Part shown: positions 6,726 through 13,313 of the stretch, piece after piece | Layout: every line of letters starts with the position of its first letter | Numbering within the stretch: position 1 is the stretch's first letter | NCBI GenBank assembly: GCA_964604915.1 | Contig: CAZSAA010000015.1 | Span: 1 to 19,285 of the forward strand | Length of the DNA: 19,285 bases | Reading direction: 5' to 3' | Source: CAZSAA01 sp964604915 | GTDB taxonomy: Bacteria > Patescibacteriota > Patescibacteriia > Patescibacteriales > UBA12465 | Notes under the pieces: generated by a model | What the model was told of the DNA's origin: nothing | Databases searched by the model: none | What the model saw: the letters and a program-made list of their open reading frames with translations, nothing else | Translations under genes and position numbers: made by a program

Positions 6726-6765
6726 AAAGATCAACCAACCCAGGCGATATAATGAAGATGGGATA

Positions 6766-8514
6766 TTATTGATAATTGAGGTTTATCCACTCCTCCTCTA
6801 GCGATTGGGATTCTTGAGCGATGCTTTCTAATTCGCTCCTCTTGCCCAAGTCATTGCTAAGAGGATTATCCAAGAAGTATTTAAATATCTCTTCTTTCCT
6901 GACTGATAGCTTCTCGAGCCTCTTCTCGATTGCCTTGATCCGTTTCTTCTTTTCCTTATCCTCCTGATATACCGCCTTATCACCTTTAGGGCCGTTACCA
7001 GCTAGATTCTCTTTTGTTCTATCTTCAGCGAGTCGTTTCTCCAGCTGATAGATATAGCCTTCATAATCATGGTAGCGCAGGGAACAATAACCGTTGTCCA
7101 GTTCTATCACCTTCTCCGCCACTAGGTTAGCAAAAGTCCGGTCATGACTGGTAAATATCACGGCGCCATTATATCCCTTGAGCGCCAAGGCTAGTGCCTC
7201 TACCGTTTCGAAATCCAGGTGGTTATTGGGTTCGTCGAGCAACAGGACATCAGGCTTGCCCAGGAGCAGGCCAGCGAGGACAAGGCGCGATCTTTCACCG
7301 CCGGATAATACTCCGAGCGGCTTTTTGATGTCATCGCCGGAAAATAGGAAATCACCGGCCATCTGCAAGACTTTCTCGGTCTTGAGACTCGAATGGGACA
7401 TCCGGTTGAGATAGTCGCCAACCTGCTCGTCCTGATTGAGGTTGGCAGTGGAAAGCTGGTCGAAATAGCCAATCTTGAGGCCAGCAAACCAGGTATACCG
7501 GCCGGAAAGGGGCGCGATAGCTCCGATTATGGTTCGCAGTAGCGTAGTCTTGCCTTGCCCGTTATCGCCCACGAGTATCGCTTTTTCGCCGCCTTTTATT
7601 TCCAGATCGATACCAGAAACCAAGGGCGAATCGTAGCCGATCGCCATTTCATCGATCGAGAGCAGGCGGTTCTTGCGCCGTTCTATCATCGGCATGGATA
7701 TCCTCACGTTGCCAGCATTATGCTCGATACTTATCTTATGCGCTTCTAGCTTATCTATCTTCTTGATCAAAGCTTGCGCTTGGGTTGCCTTTGACGCCTT
7801 ATAGCGGAAACGGTCGACGAAAGCCTGCATATTCTTCTGCTCATGCCTTATCTTCTCGTTTATCTTCCTTTCCGTCTGCGCCCGCTGCTCCTTATATGCC
7901 AAATATGCTTCGAGCGGCTGAGGGAAGGCGATACAGCGCCTCGACGTTATCTCCATTGTCTCCGTACAGGTATTCTTGAGAAATTCTCGATCATGGGAGA
8001 TAACTAAGAAACCGCCAGGATACGTTTTCAAAAAATCTTCCAGGAGCAATAGCGTGCGAAGGTCGAGATAATTGGTTGGTTCATCCAAAAGGAAAAGATT
8101 GGGCTCCAATAGGAGCATGGCCGTGAGCCGCAGACGCATCTGCCAGCCACCGGACAGGGAAGCGACCGGCAATCCGAGTTTCGCGGCATCGAAACGGAAG
8201 CGGCTGGCCACTTGGCGGCAGCGCCAATCTTCTTTGCCGCTCTTGCGGACAAGATAATCTATGGCTGATTCTTGGCCAACATGGTCGGCTGACTGCTCGA
8301 TCGACCCTATCCTCGCTTCAGAACTAATCATGACTTCGCCACCATCCGCTTGTTCCTGGCCGAGGATGATCCGAAAAAGGGTAGATTTACCGGCGCCATT
8401 GCGCCCGATAATGCCAATTTTTTGCTTAGCGAATACGCTAAAAGACAGGCCGGAAAAAATCACTTTGCCGCCATATTCCTTGCTCAGGTTGTTTACTTGC
8501 AAAAGAGGAGCCAT
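6766..8514 (-). CDS. ABC-F family ATPase (translation factor type)
   Basis: A 582-aa protein with two ABC ATPase domains and no membrane segment, the layout of ABC-F proteins that bind the ribosomal E site and affect translation, ribosome rescue or antibiotic protection. Domain 1: Walker A GRNGAGKST (37-45), signature LSGGWQ (120-125), Walker B FLLDEPTNYLD (141-151). The charged helical linker at about 205-285 is the arm that reaches the P-site tRNA. Domain 2: GDNGQGKTT (316-324), LSGGERSR (403-410), LLLDEPNNHLD (424-434). A Lys/Glu-rich coiled coil closes the protein (about 490-575), as in Uup and YheS-like members. It converges with the GH3 gene over 40 bp with no clear terminator. Subgroup cannot be assigned by eye. 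Confidence 0.95.
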   Translation of the reverse strand: MAPLLQVNNLSKEYGGKVIFSGLSFSVFAKQKIGIIGRNGAGKSTLFRIILGQEQADGGEVMISSEARIGSIEQSADHVGQESAIDYLVRKSGKEDWRCRQVASRFRFDAAKLGLPVASLSGGWQMRLRLTAMLLLEPNLFLLDEPTNYLDLRTLLLLEDFLKTYPGGFLVISHDREFLKNTCTETMEITSRRCIAFPQPLEAYLAYKEQRAQTERKINEKIRHEQKNMQAFVDRFRYKASKATQAQALIKKIDKLEAHKISIEHNAGNVRISMPMIERRKNRLLSIDEMAIGYDSPLVSGIDLEIKGGEKAILVGDNGQGKTTLLRTIIGAIAPLSGRYTWFAGLKIGYFDQLSTANLNQDEQVGDYLNRMSHSSLKTEKVLQMAGDFLFSGDDIKKPLGVLSGGERSRLVLAGLLLGKPDVLLLDEPNNHLDFETVEALALALKGYNGAVIFTSHDRTFANLVAEKVIELDNGYCSLRYHDYEGYIYQLEKRLAEDRTKENLAGNGPKGDKAVYQEDKEKKKRIKAIEKRLEKLSVRKEEIFKYFLDNPLSNDLGKRSELESIAQESQSLEEEWINLNYQ

Positions 8515-8532
8515 AGATTGTTGATTATCCCT

Positions 8533-8561
8533 ATCATAGCGGGATTAGCCAGCAGAAGCAA
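8533..8561 (-). promoter_or_regulatory. Promoter of the ABC-F gene
   Basis: On the minus strand, TTGCTT (8561-8556), 17 bp, TATGAT (8538-8533). The start near 8526 gives a leader of only about 11 nt before the ATG at 8514. No Shine-Dalgarno is present. Confidence 0.65.
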
Positions 8562-8570
8562 TATATAGAA

Positions 8571-8600
8571 CAAAAGAAAAAAGAGCTCTTTAAGCTCTTT
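8571..8600 (-). terminator. Terminator of the small minus-strand gene
   Basis: AAAGAGCT (8580-8587) and AGCTCTTT (8593-8600) form an 8-bp stem; read on the minus strand it ends in a T-rich tract (8580-8571). It separates the 78-aa gene from the ABC-F promoter. Confidence 0.75.
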
Positions 8601-8616
8601 GTCTTATTTTCTTAGA

Positions 8617-8853
8617 TTACCAACCGGGCGCTTGGAGCGGCCAGCCATCGGAAAGCTTCTCATCGATGAATTTCTTAGCGGCCCGTTTGGCCGCCTTTTC
8701 CGAGGGCAGGGGAGTTTCCGAGAAATAGCTCTCACCCTTGGTGCCAAAGGTCTCGTATCGATACTCCTCGGCCTCCATCTTCTTATATATCATCACGAAG
8801 GCGCCGCAGTGATAGAACCAAGAAAGCCGCTTCCACTCTAATTGGTGTTCCAT
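8617..8853 (-). CDS. Small hypothetical protein, 78 aa
   Basis: I do not recognise a family. The protein begins MEHQLEWKRLSWFYHCGAF, is rich in aromatic residues in its first half (two Trp, several Tyr and Phe) and ends with a basic amphipathic helix, PSEKAAKRAAKKFIDEKL, plus a Trp-containing tail (GWPLQAPGW). It has one Cys (C16), no signal peptide and no clear membrane helix. The mix looks like a small folded alpha/beta domain. It is a single-gene unit with its own promoter (8898-8924) and terminator (8571-8600). The plus-strand ORF covering the same DNA lacks such signals. Confidence 0.65.
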   Translation of the reverse strand: MEHQLEWKRLSWFYHCGAFVMIYKKMEAEEYRYETFGTKGESYFSETPLPSEKAAKRAAKKFIDEKLSDGWPLQAPGW

Positions 8854-8897
8854 TTTTAGATTTTTTATAGGTTGATATTAAAGTACAGCGCCTTGAT

Positions 8898-8924
8898 ATT
8901 ATAGGAAAATAAGGAAAAAGTCAA
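8898..8924 (-). promoter_or_regulatory. Promoter of the 78-aa minus-strand gene
   Basis: On the minus strand TTGACT (8924-8919) is followed after 15 bp by TATAAT (8903-8898), or after 17 bp by TAATAT. The hexamers are strong, the first spacing is short. The leader would be about 40 nt. Confidence 0.5.
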
Positions 8925-8992
8925 CATAGCCTTTACATCGCTATGCGATATTTTTCAGATTAATGGATAAATACTAAAAAGGAGGAGACAAA

Positions 8993-9184
8993 ATGATCTT
9001 TAATAATGAAAATATAAGGAAAAAAATTCAAGAATGTTGGTTAGGGCAAGTTTTGTATTATCTGTGGCAAAAGGTTCGAAAAAAGAATCTATATAAATCG
9101 CCACTAACAAGGCGAGGGCTAAGCTGTTTCTATCCCTAAAAAAGAAGGGGAAGGACAAGGCGGCGAGAAGATAAGGCGATGGTA
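8993..9184 (+). CDS. Possible small protein, 63 aa, with strong ribosome binding site
   Basis: ATG 8993 is preceded by AAGGAGGAGA with GGAGG at 8981-8985, an ideal 7-nt spacing and the best Shine-Dalgarno in the window, whereas most long genes here have none. The reading frame encodes MIFNNENIRKKIQECWLGQV, then YYLWQKVRKKN and a Gly/Lys-rich tail ending RRW, stop TAA at 9182-9184. The first 40 residues look like a plausible amphipathic, aromatic-rich peptide; the tail is low-complexity. A weak hairpin with five T overlaps the stop (9180-9198). No clear promoter is seen. It could be a genuine small protein, a leader peptide, or the start of a decayed gene. Confidence 0.4.
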
Positions 9185-9206
9185 AATCTACCGCTTTTTG
9201 CTAACT

Positions 9207-9235
9207 TTTGACATTAAAATAAAGTAATGCTAAAA
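9207..9235 (+). promoter_or_regulatory. Near-consensus promoter of a small RNA or leader
   Basis: TTGACA (9207-9212), 17 bp, TAAAAT (9230-9235) with TG extension (ATGC before it). One of the best promoters in the window. Predicted start near 9242. Confidence 0.75.
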
Positions 9236-9241
9236 TTAGCC

Positions 9242-9340
9242 TATAACCTCAGGCGTAATGCAGGGAGGTTACAGGACCCAAAGTGGTCGTGGTTATTGTT
9301 CTTTGGTTTTTAGGCGCTTCAGCGGAAGCGCCTTTTCTTT
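9242..9340 (+). ncRNA. Candidate small structured RNA or attenuated leader
   Basis: A transcript from the promoter above would end about 95-100 nt later at a strong intrinsic terminator (9313-9340). Visible pairing: TAACCTC (9243-9249) with GAGGTTA (9264-9270), 7 bp, and GACC (9274-9277) with GGTC (9284-9287). A third segment GGTTATTG (9290-9297) can pair either back with ATAACC at the 5' end or forward with CAATAACC (9346-9353) beyond the terminator, so alternative structures exist. An open frame runs through (from ATG 9258), but its peptide is not protein-like and it would read through the terminator. I recognise no known RNA family. It may be an independent sRNA or a terminating leader of the C39 peptidase operon. 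Confidence 0.5.
9313..9340 (+). terminator. Strong intrinsic terminator ending the small RNA
   Basis: GGCGCTTC (9313-9320) pairs perfectly with GAAGCGCC (9325-9332) around AGCG, followed by TTTTCTTT. Confidence 0.85.
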
Positions 9341-9376
9341 ATCCTCAATAACCTTGAGGAAAATATTTTTTCAGTC

Positions 9377-9405
9377 TAGTCACGGAAGGACAAATATGAT
9401 ACAAT
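9377..9405 (+). promoter_or_regulatory. Promoter of the C39 peptidase-corA-uvrB operon
   Basis: TAGTCA (9377-9382), 17 bp, TG-extended TACAAT (9400-9405). The start near 9412 excludes the in-frame ATG at 9396, which lies inside the -10 region, and fits the ATG at 9417 with almost no leader. Confidence 0.5.
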
Positions 9406-9416
9406 TGGCTAGACAT

Positions 9417-10358
9417 ATGCCTGACTTCCGCCGACAAGAACAATACCGAAAACGACGCTGGATCTCTCCAGTCGTGCTCCTGGGATTTAGCACTTTAGCC
9501 GCATATTTCTTGGTAATAAAGGAAGGGAATAGAGAGCCATATATCGCAGTGATAGTCCCGCCTAAAGAAGAGGTGGCGATAATCGAGACGCCGGAACAGC
9601 TAACTATCGAGCCTGATCCAGCCATCGAAAAACAGGAAGAGATAATCGTGCCAGTAGACCTAATGCCCTCGACCCCAGAAGAACCGTCCGTCCCAATAAA
9701 TGAAATAAATGATATTGAGAGCAAAGAAAATACCGGGGAAGAAGATTCAGGAACTATCAACGAAGACGATATCAATACACTAGTCCTCCTTGATGCCCCC
9801 TTCCGTAGTCAAGCTCCGCTGGGAGACTGGGCTGACCCAGCCCAGCAAGACGGCTGTGAAGAAGCTTCCGTACTCATGGCTATCAGATGGGCCCAGGGCC
9901 AAGGCCTTGGCGCGGAAGAGATGATACGGGAAGTCCGGGCGGCCGCTGATTATCAAGCCGAACAAATAGAGGGTTTCCATGGTGATACTTCGGTTCAAGA
10001 CACCTTGGATATAATCATCAACGGATATTTCCAGTGGGATAGGGCAGAGATAAAGGAAATAGACGGAGCGGAGGATATATACGAGCAACTAGAAGATGGG
10101 AAATTAGTAGTAGTGCCGGTCAATGGCCGTATCCTAGCTAATCCCCACTACACCGCGCCTGGTCCCGATCACCATACTTTGCTAATTATCGGCTATGACT
10201 ATGGGACAGAAGAATTCATAACTAATGACCCAGGCACCCGCTATGGCGCCAGCTACCGCTACACCAAAGACGTGATGCTAAGCGCTATCACCGATTATCC
10301 CACTACTAGCGCTCGTCCCGCTCCCGCCGGACAACGGATGATCGTGATAAGCAGATGA
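9417..10358 (+). CDS. Membrane-anchored C39-like (papain-like) cysteine peptidase
   Basis: Starting at ATG 9417 the protein has 313 aa: a short Arg-rich cytoplasmic tail, a transmembrane segment at about 15-34, an acidic Pro/Glu-rich spacer (45-120) and an exported domain of the Peptidase_C39_2 type (PF13529). The domain opens with LDAPFRSQAPLGDWADP; the catalytic Cys is C147 in DGCEEAS, the His is in DHHTLLIIGYD (H252 or H253), and N270/D271 in ITNDPGT supply the third position. Such domains cleave peptides or act on cell-wall or pilin substrates; the target is unknown. An upstream in-frame extension to 9258 is rejected because it crosses a terminator and the promoter. It leads an operon: corA follows after 16 bp. 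Confidence 0.85.
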   Translation: MPDFRRQEQYRKRRWISPVVLLGFSTLAAYFLVIKEGNREPYIAVIVPPKEEVAIIETPEQLTIEPDPAIEKQEEIIVPVDLMPSTPEEPSVPINEINDIESKENTGEEDSGTINEDDINTLVLLDAPFRSQAPLGDWADPAQQDGCEEASVLMAIRWAQGQGLGAEEMIREVRAAADYQAEQIEGFHGDTSVQDTLDIIINGYFQWDRAEIKEIDGAEDIYEQLEDGKLVVVPVNGRILANPHYTAPGPDHHTLLIIGYDYGTEEFITNDPGTRYGASYRYTKDVMLSAITDYPTTSARPAPAGQRMIVISR

Positions 10359-10374
10359 TATAAAGGAAAATAAA

Positions 10375-11301
10375 ATGATAAAGTACTATCAACGCACCAT
10401 TAAAGATAATAAGCTCAAGAAACTCGACAAATTCCAAGTCGGGAGTTTGGTGTATGTGAGCGATCCGGATGAGGAAGAGATGGCGCGGGTAAGCCGCGAA
10501 TTCGGTTTGGAATACGGCCTGCTCTCCGATGCCCTCGACCCATATGAATCGCCGCGCCTAGAAACGAAGAAGGGAATAACATATATCTTCGCCCGGGTGC
10601 CGGAACAGAAAGCTAATTTGCGCCGCATATCGACTTTCCCGGTCATGTTTGCCATCGGCAAGGATTTCTTGATGATAGTTTCGAAAGAAAATCCGGAATT
10701 TCTGATTTCCGTAATCAACAAGCGCCGGAGATATTTCACCACTCAACGTACGAAGCTTTTTTTGCGTATCTTCTTAGAGATAGAGGGGGCATATAGCGAC
10801 CTGCTTAACAAGATAAGTAAAAAAATCAACTATTTCAGTTTGAACGTCGATAACGTCAGGGACCAAGATATTGCCAGCTTCATCAGCTACGAGGTGATAC
10901 TCAATGAATTCATCAACGCCCTGCTACCGGTCCGGCACGTCCTTTCCAATATCACCTCCGGCAAGAGCCTCGACCTATACCAAGATGACCACGACCTCAT
11001 CGAAGATTTACGCCTCGATAATGAACAATTAATCGAGCGATCCAAGAGTAATCTGACCAATATCGTTAACATCCGCCAGGCTCATGAGGTGATAGCTACC
11101 AATCGCCTCAATCGCGTCATGAAGGTCCTGACCGTCACTACCGTCGTTCTGGCACTGCCCACCATGATTACCAGCTTCTATGGCATGAATGTGCCGTTGC
11201 CATTCTCGGCTAATCCTCAGGCATACTGGAGCATCTTGGCGGCTATCTTAGTTTCTATCGGCATCCTGCTAGCTTTCTTAAGAAAAAAACGCATCATCTG
11301 A
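10375..11301 (+). CDS. corA: CorA-type divalent cation transporter
   Basis: A 308-aa CorA-family channel, expected to form a pentamer and carry Mg2+ (or Co2+, Ni2+) inward. The N-terminal cytosolic alpha/beta domain spans about 1-125, followed by the long stalk helix (about 150-265) and two C-terminal membrane helices (about 250-268 and 284-302). The signature Y-G-M-N at 269-272 sits at the end of the first helix, followed by VPLPF, and the protein ends in the usual basic tail RKKRII. AAGGA at 10363-10367 gives a fair Shine-Dalgarno 7 nt before the ATG. The TGA stop at 11299-11301 is 1 nt before the uvrB start, so the two are translationally linked. The ion cannot be told from sequence alone. 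Confidence 0.93.
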   Translation: MIKYYQRTIKDNKLKKLDKFQVGSLVYVSDPDEEEMARVSREFGLEYGLLSDALDPYESPRLETKKGITYIFARVPEQKANLRRISTFPVMFAIGKDFLMIVSKENPEFLISVINKRRRYFTTQRTKLFLRIFLEIEGAYSDLLNKISKKINYFSLNVDNVRDQDIASFISYEVILNEFINALLPVRHVLSNITSGKSLDLYQDDHDLIEDLRLDNEQLIERSKSNLTNIVNIRQAHEVIATNRLNRVMKVLTVTTVVLALPTMITSFYGMNVPLPFSANPQAYWSILAAILVSIGILLAFLRKKRII

Positions 11302-11302
11302 T

Positions 11303-13144
11303 ATGGAAGAAAGCATATTTCAACTTAAATCGAAATTCCAGCCAGCCGGTGACCAGCCTCAAGCTATTGCCAAGCTTGCGGAAGGCTTGGAAAAGGGATT
11401 GCGATACCAGACCTTGCTGGGAGTTACCGGTTCAGGCAAGACTTTTACCATGGCCAACATCATTGCCAAGCATAACCGTCCGGCCTTGGTCATCGCTCCT
11501 AACAAAGCCTTAGCCGCCCAACTATACCAAGAATACCGGGCCTTCTTCCCAGATAACGCCGTCCGCTATTTCGTCTCATACTACGACTACTACCAGCCGG
11601 AAGCATACTTGCCCATCACCGATACCTATATTGACAAGGAATCGGTGATAAACGACGAGATCGACCGCCTCCGCCATGGGGCCACATCGGCCCTGATGAG
11701 TCGACGGGACGTCATCATCGTCGCTTCGGTATCCTGCATATATAACCTCGGCGTGCCCCAGAGCTATTTCCAAGCCTCCATCAACCTGGAGATCGGCCAG
11801 GATATCGTCCGCGGCGACCTCATCCGCCAACTGGTACGTATCCAGTTCGAACGTACCAGCGGGGAAGTCAAGCGCGGCCAATTCCGCGTCCGCGGCGATA
11901 TCTTCGAGATCCATCCGAGCGCCGAGAACTACCTCATCCGCTTGGAACTGAAGGACCAGAAAGTGGCGGAAATCGCCGTGATGGATACCGTGAAGCGCCA
12001 TATTACCGAGCAGATGAGCTCGGCTATTATCTTCCCGCCTAAGCATTTTGTCTCAGCCGAACCGCAGATAAAGCAAGCCCTCAAAGATATCAAGGCGGAA
12101 CTGGACGGCCGGATCAAATATTTCCAAACGGAAGGGCTGCTGCTCGAAGCGGATCGCTTAGGACGTCGCACCAAATATGATATGGAAATGATACGGAGCC
12201 TGGGGTTCTGCCATGGCATCGAAAACTATTCCCGCCACCTAGCCGGCAAGTTGCCTGGCGAAGCGCCGGATTCACTCATCTCATATTTCCCCAGAAATGC
12301 GGCGGGCCAGCCAGATTTCCTGACCATCATCGACGAATCCCATATCACCGTGCCGCAGATAAGGGGGATGTATGCCGGCGACCGCAGCCGCAAAGAGACC
12401 CTTATCAAATACGGCTGGCGCTTGCCCTCCGCTTTAGATAACCGGCCTTTGAAATTCCAAGAATTCGAAGAGAGAGTCGGGCAGGTGATATTTACCACCG
12501 CTACGCCCGGCGATTTCGAATACAAGCATTCACAGCAGATAGCCGAACAGGTTATCCGCCCCACCGGGCTCATCGATCCGGAGATAGAGATACGACCGGC
12601 TTTCGATAAAGAAAAGAACTACAGCCAGATAGATGATGTTATCAAAGAGATAAAGGCGGTAGCCGAAAAAGGCGAACGCGCTATCGTCAACACCCTTACC
12701 AAACGCCAAGCTGAAGATCTTGATTCATATCTCAAGGAAAAGGGCATGAAGAGCAACTATCTCCACTCCGACATCAAGACTATCGAGCGCACCGAGATAC
12801 TCTCCGCTTTCCGCCAAGGCGAATTTGATGTCCTTATCGGCGTCAACCTATTGCGCGAAGGCCTAGATTTGCCGGAAGTGCGACTGGTGGCCATCCTCGA
12901 TGCCGACAAGGAAGGCTTCCTGCGCAGCCAGACGTCGCTCATGCAGACGATGGGGCGCGCTGCCCGTAACGTCAATGGCCGGATCATCCTCTATGCCGAT
13001 AAAGAAACGGAATCGATGCGTAAGGCGATCGCCGAATCGAGGCGACGGCGGAAAAAGCAGGAAAAATATAATAAAGAGCACGGCATAACGGCCAGATCAA
13101 CTACCCGCGAGATCGGCAATTTCCTTGACCTTTCGGAGGATTGA
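11303..13144 (+). CDS. uvrB: Excinuclease ABC subunit B, lacking C-terminal UVR domain
   Basis: UvrB verifies DNA damage delivered by UvrA and recruits UvrC. Seen: Walker A GVTGSGKT (40-47), the damage-probing beta-hairpin (about 92-116, with the YYDYYQPEAYLP segment), the UvrA-binding domain 2 (about 155-250), the DESH Walker B box (344-347), the TTATPGDFE segment (398-406) and helicase motif VI QTMGRAARN (548-556). The protein stops at residue 613, right after the conserved HGITARST...IGNFLDL segment; typical UvrB runs to about 660-680 with a C-terminal UVR helical hairpin that binds UvrC. That domain is absent and no frameshifted remnant follows the stop. It starts 1 nt after corA and is followed by tRNA-Leu and uvrA. 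Confidence 0.97.
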   Translation: MEESIFQLKSKFQPAGDQPQAIAKLAEGLEKGLRYQTLLGVTGSGKTFTMANIIAKHNRPALVIAPNKALAAQLYQEYRAFFPDNAVRYFVSYYDYYQPEAYLPITDTYIDKESVINDEIDRLRHGATSALMSRRDVIIVASVSCIYNLGVPQSYFQASINLEIGQDIVRGDLIRQLVRIQFERTSGEVKRGQFRVRGDIFEIHPSAENYLIRLELKDQKVAEIAVMDTVKRHITEQMSSAIIFPPKHFVSAEPQIKQALKDIKAELDGRIKYFQTEGLLLEADRLGRRTKYDMEMIRSLGFCHGIENYSRHLAGKLPGEAPDSLISYFPRNAAGQPDFLTIIDESHITVPQIRGMYAGDRSRKETLIKYGWRLPSALDNRPLKFQEFEERVGQVIFTTATPGDFEYKHSQQIAEQVIRPTGLIDPEIEIRPAFDKEKNYSQIDDVIKEIKAVAEKGERAIVNTLTKRQAEDLDSYLKEKGMKSNYLHSDIKTIERTEILSAFRQGEFDVLIGVNLLREGLDLPEVRLVAILDADKEGFLRSQTSLMQTMGRAARNVNGRIILYADKETESMRKAIAESRRRRKKQEKYNKEHGITARSTTREIGNFLDLSED

Positions 13145-13169
13145 TTTTTTTCCCGTTTCCCCATATAAT
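13141..13169 (+). promoter_or_regulatory. Promoter of tRNA-Leu, overlapping the uvrB stop
   Basis: TTGATT (13141-13146), which contains the uvrB TGA stop, 17 bp, TATAAT (13164-13169); start near 13176, 16 nt before the mature tRNA. A second TATAAT at 13183-13188 is too close to the tRNA 5' end to initiate it. Confidence 0.65.
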
Positions 13170-13191
13170 GTTAATCGCAAAATATAATCAC

Positions 13192-13275
13192 GCCGAAGTG
13201 GTGAAATTGGTAGACACGCAGCGTTCAGGTCGCTGTGGGGGCAACCCCATGGAGGTTCAAGTCCTCTCTTCGGCA
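13192..13275 (+). tRNA. tRNA-Leu (anticodon CAG)
   Basis: Acceptor GCCGAAG (13192-13198) pairs with CTTCGGC (13268-13274), discriminator A at 13275. The D-arm region reads GGTGAAATTGGTAGACAC, the anticodon stem AGCG/CGCT encloses TTCAGGT with CAG at 13226-13228, the long variable arm has GGGG-GCAA-CCCC, and the T-arm carries GGTTCAAGTCC. This is a class II tRNA with all leucine features, reading CUG codons. CCA is not fully encoded (the genome reads CCG after the discriminator), so CCA is added by nucleotidyltransferase. It lies between uvrB and uvrA. Confidence 0.97.
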
Positions 13276-13283
13276 CCGCCAAT

Positions 13284-13301
13284 GGACAGGAAAACCTGTC
13301 C
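13284..13301 (+). other. Perfect hairpin between tRNA-Leu and uvrA
   Basis: GGACAGG (13284-13290), loop AAAA, CCTGTCC (13295-13301). No T tract follows (GTTCTCATC), so it may be a weak terminator or a processing/stability hairpin at the 3' end of the tRNA precursor and 5' end of uvrA mRNA. The uvrA ATG is 12 nt downstream. Confidence 0.6.
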
Positions 13302-13313
13302 GTTCTCATCTAT

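Larger units (their letters stand above)
8854..9416. other. Long mostly non-coding interval
   Basis: This 563-bp stretch is locally AT-rich. It holds, left to right: the minus-strand promoter of the 78-aa gene, a short plus-strand ORF with an excellent ribosome binding site (8993-9184), a weak terminator-like hairpin (9180-9198), a complete small-RNA-like unit with promoter and terminator (9207-9340), a second hairpin (9343-9359) and the promoter of the C39 peptidase gene (9377-9405). Confidence 0.7.

Noticed and set aside
8599..8841. Plus-strand ORF opposite the 78-aa gene
   Set aside because: The minus-strand gene has its own promoter and terminator; the plus frame has neither.
9258..9416. 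Upstream in-frame extension of the C39 peptidase to an ATG at 9258
   Set aside because: It crosses a strong intrinsic terminator and the gene's own promoter, encodes a low-quality peptide, and would hide the transmembrane anchor deep inside the protein.
11576..12046. Long ORF antisense to uvrB, and similar antisense ORFs in uvrA, GH3 and ABC-F
   Set aside because: They mirror strongly conserved genes, lack promoters and ribosome binding sites, and have unnatural compositions; they arise from the GC-rich codon pattern of the real genes.
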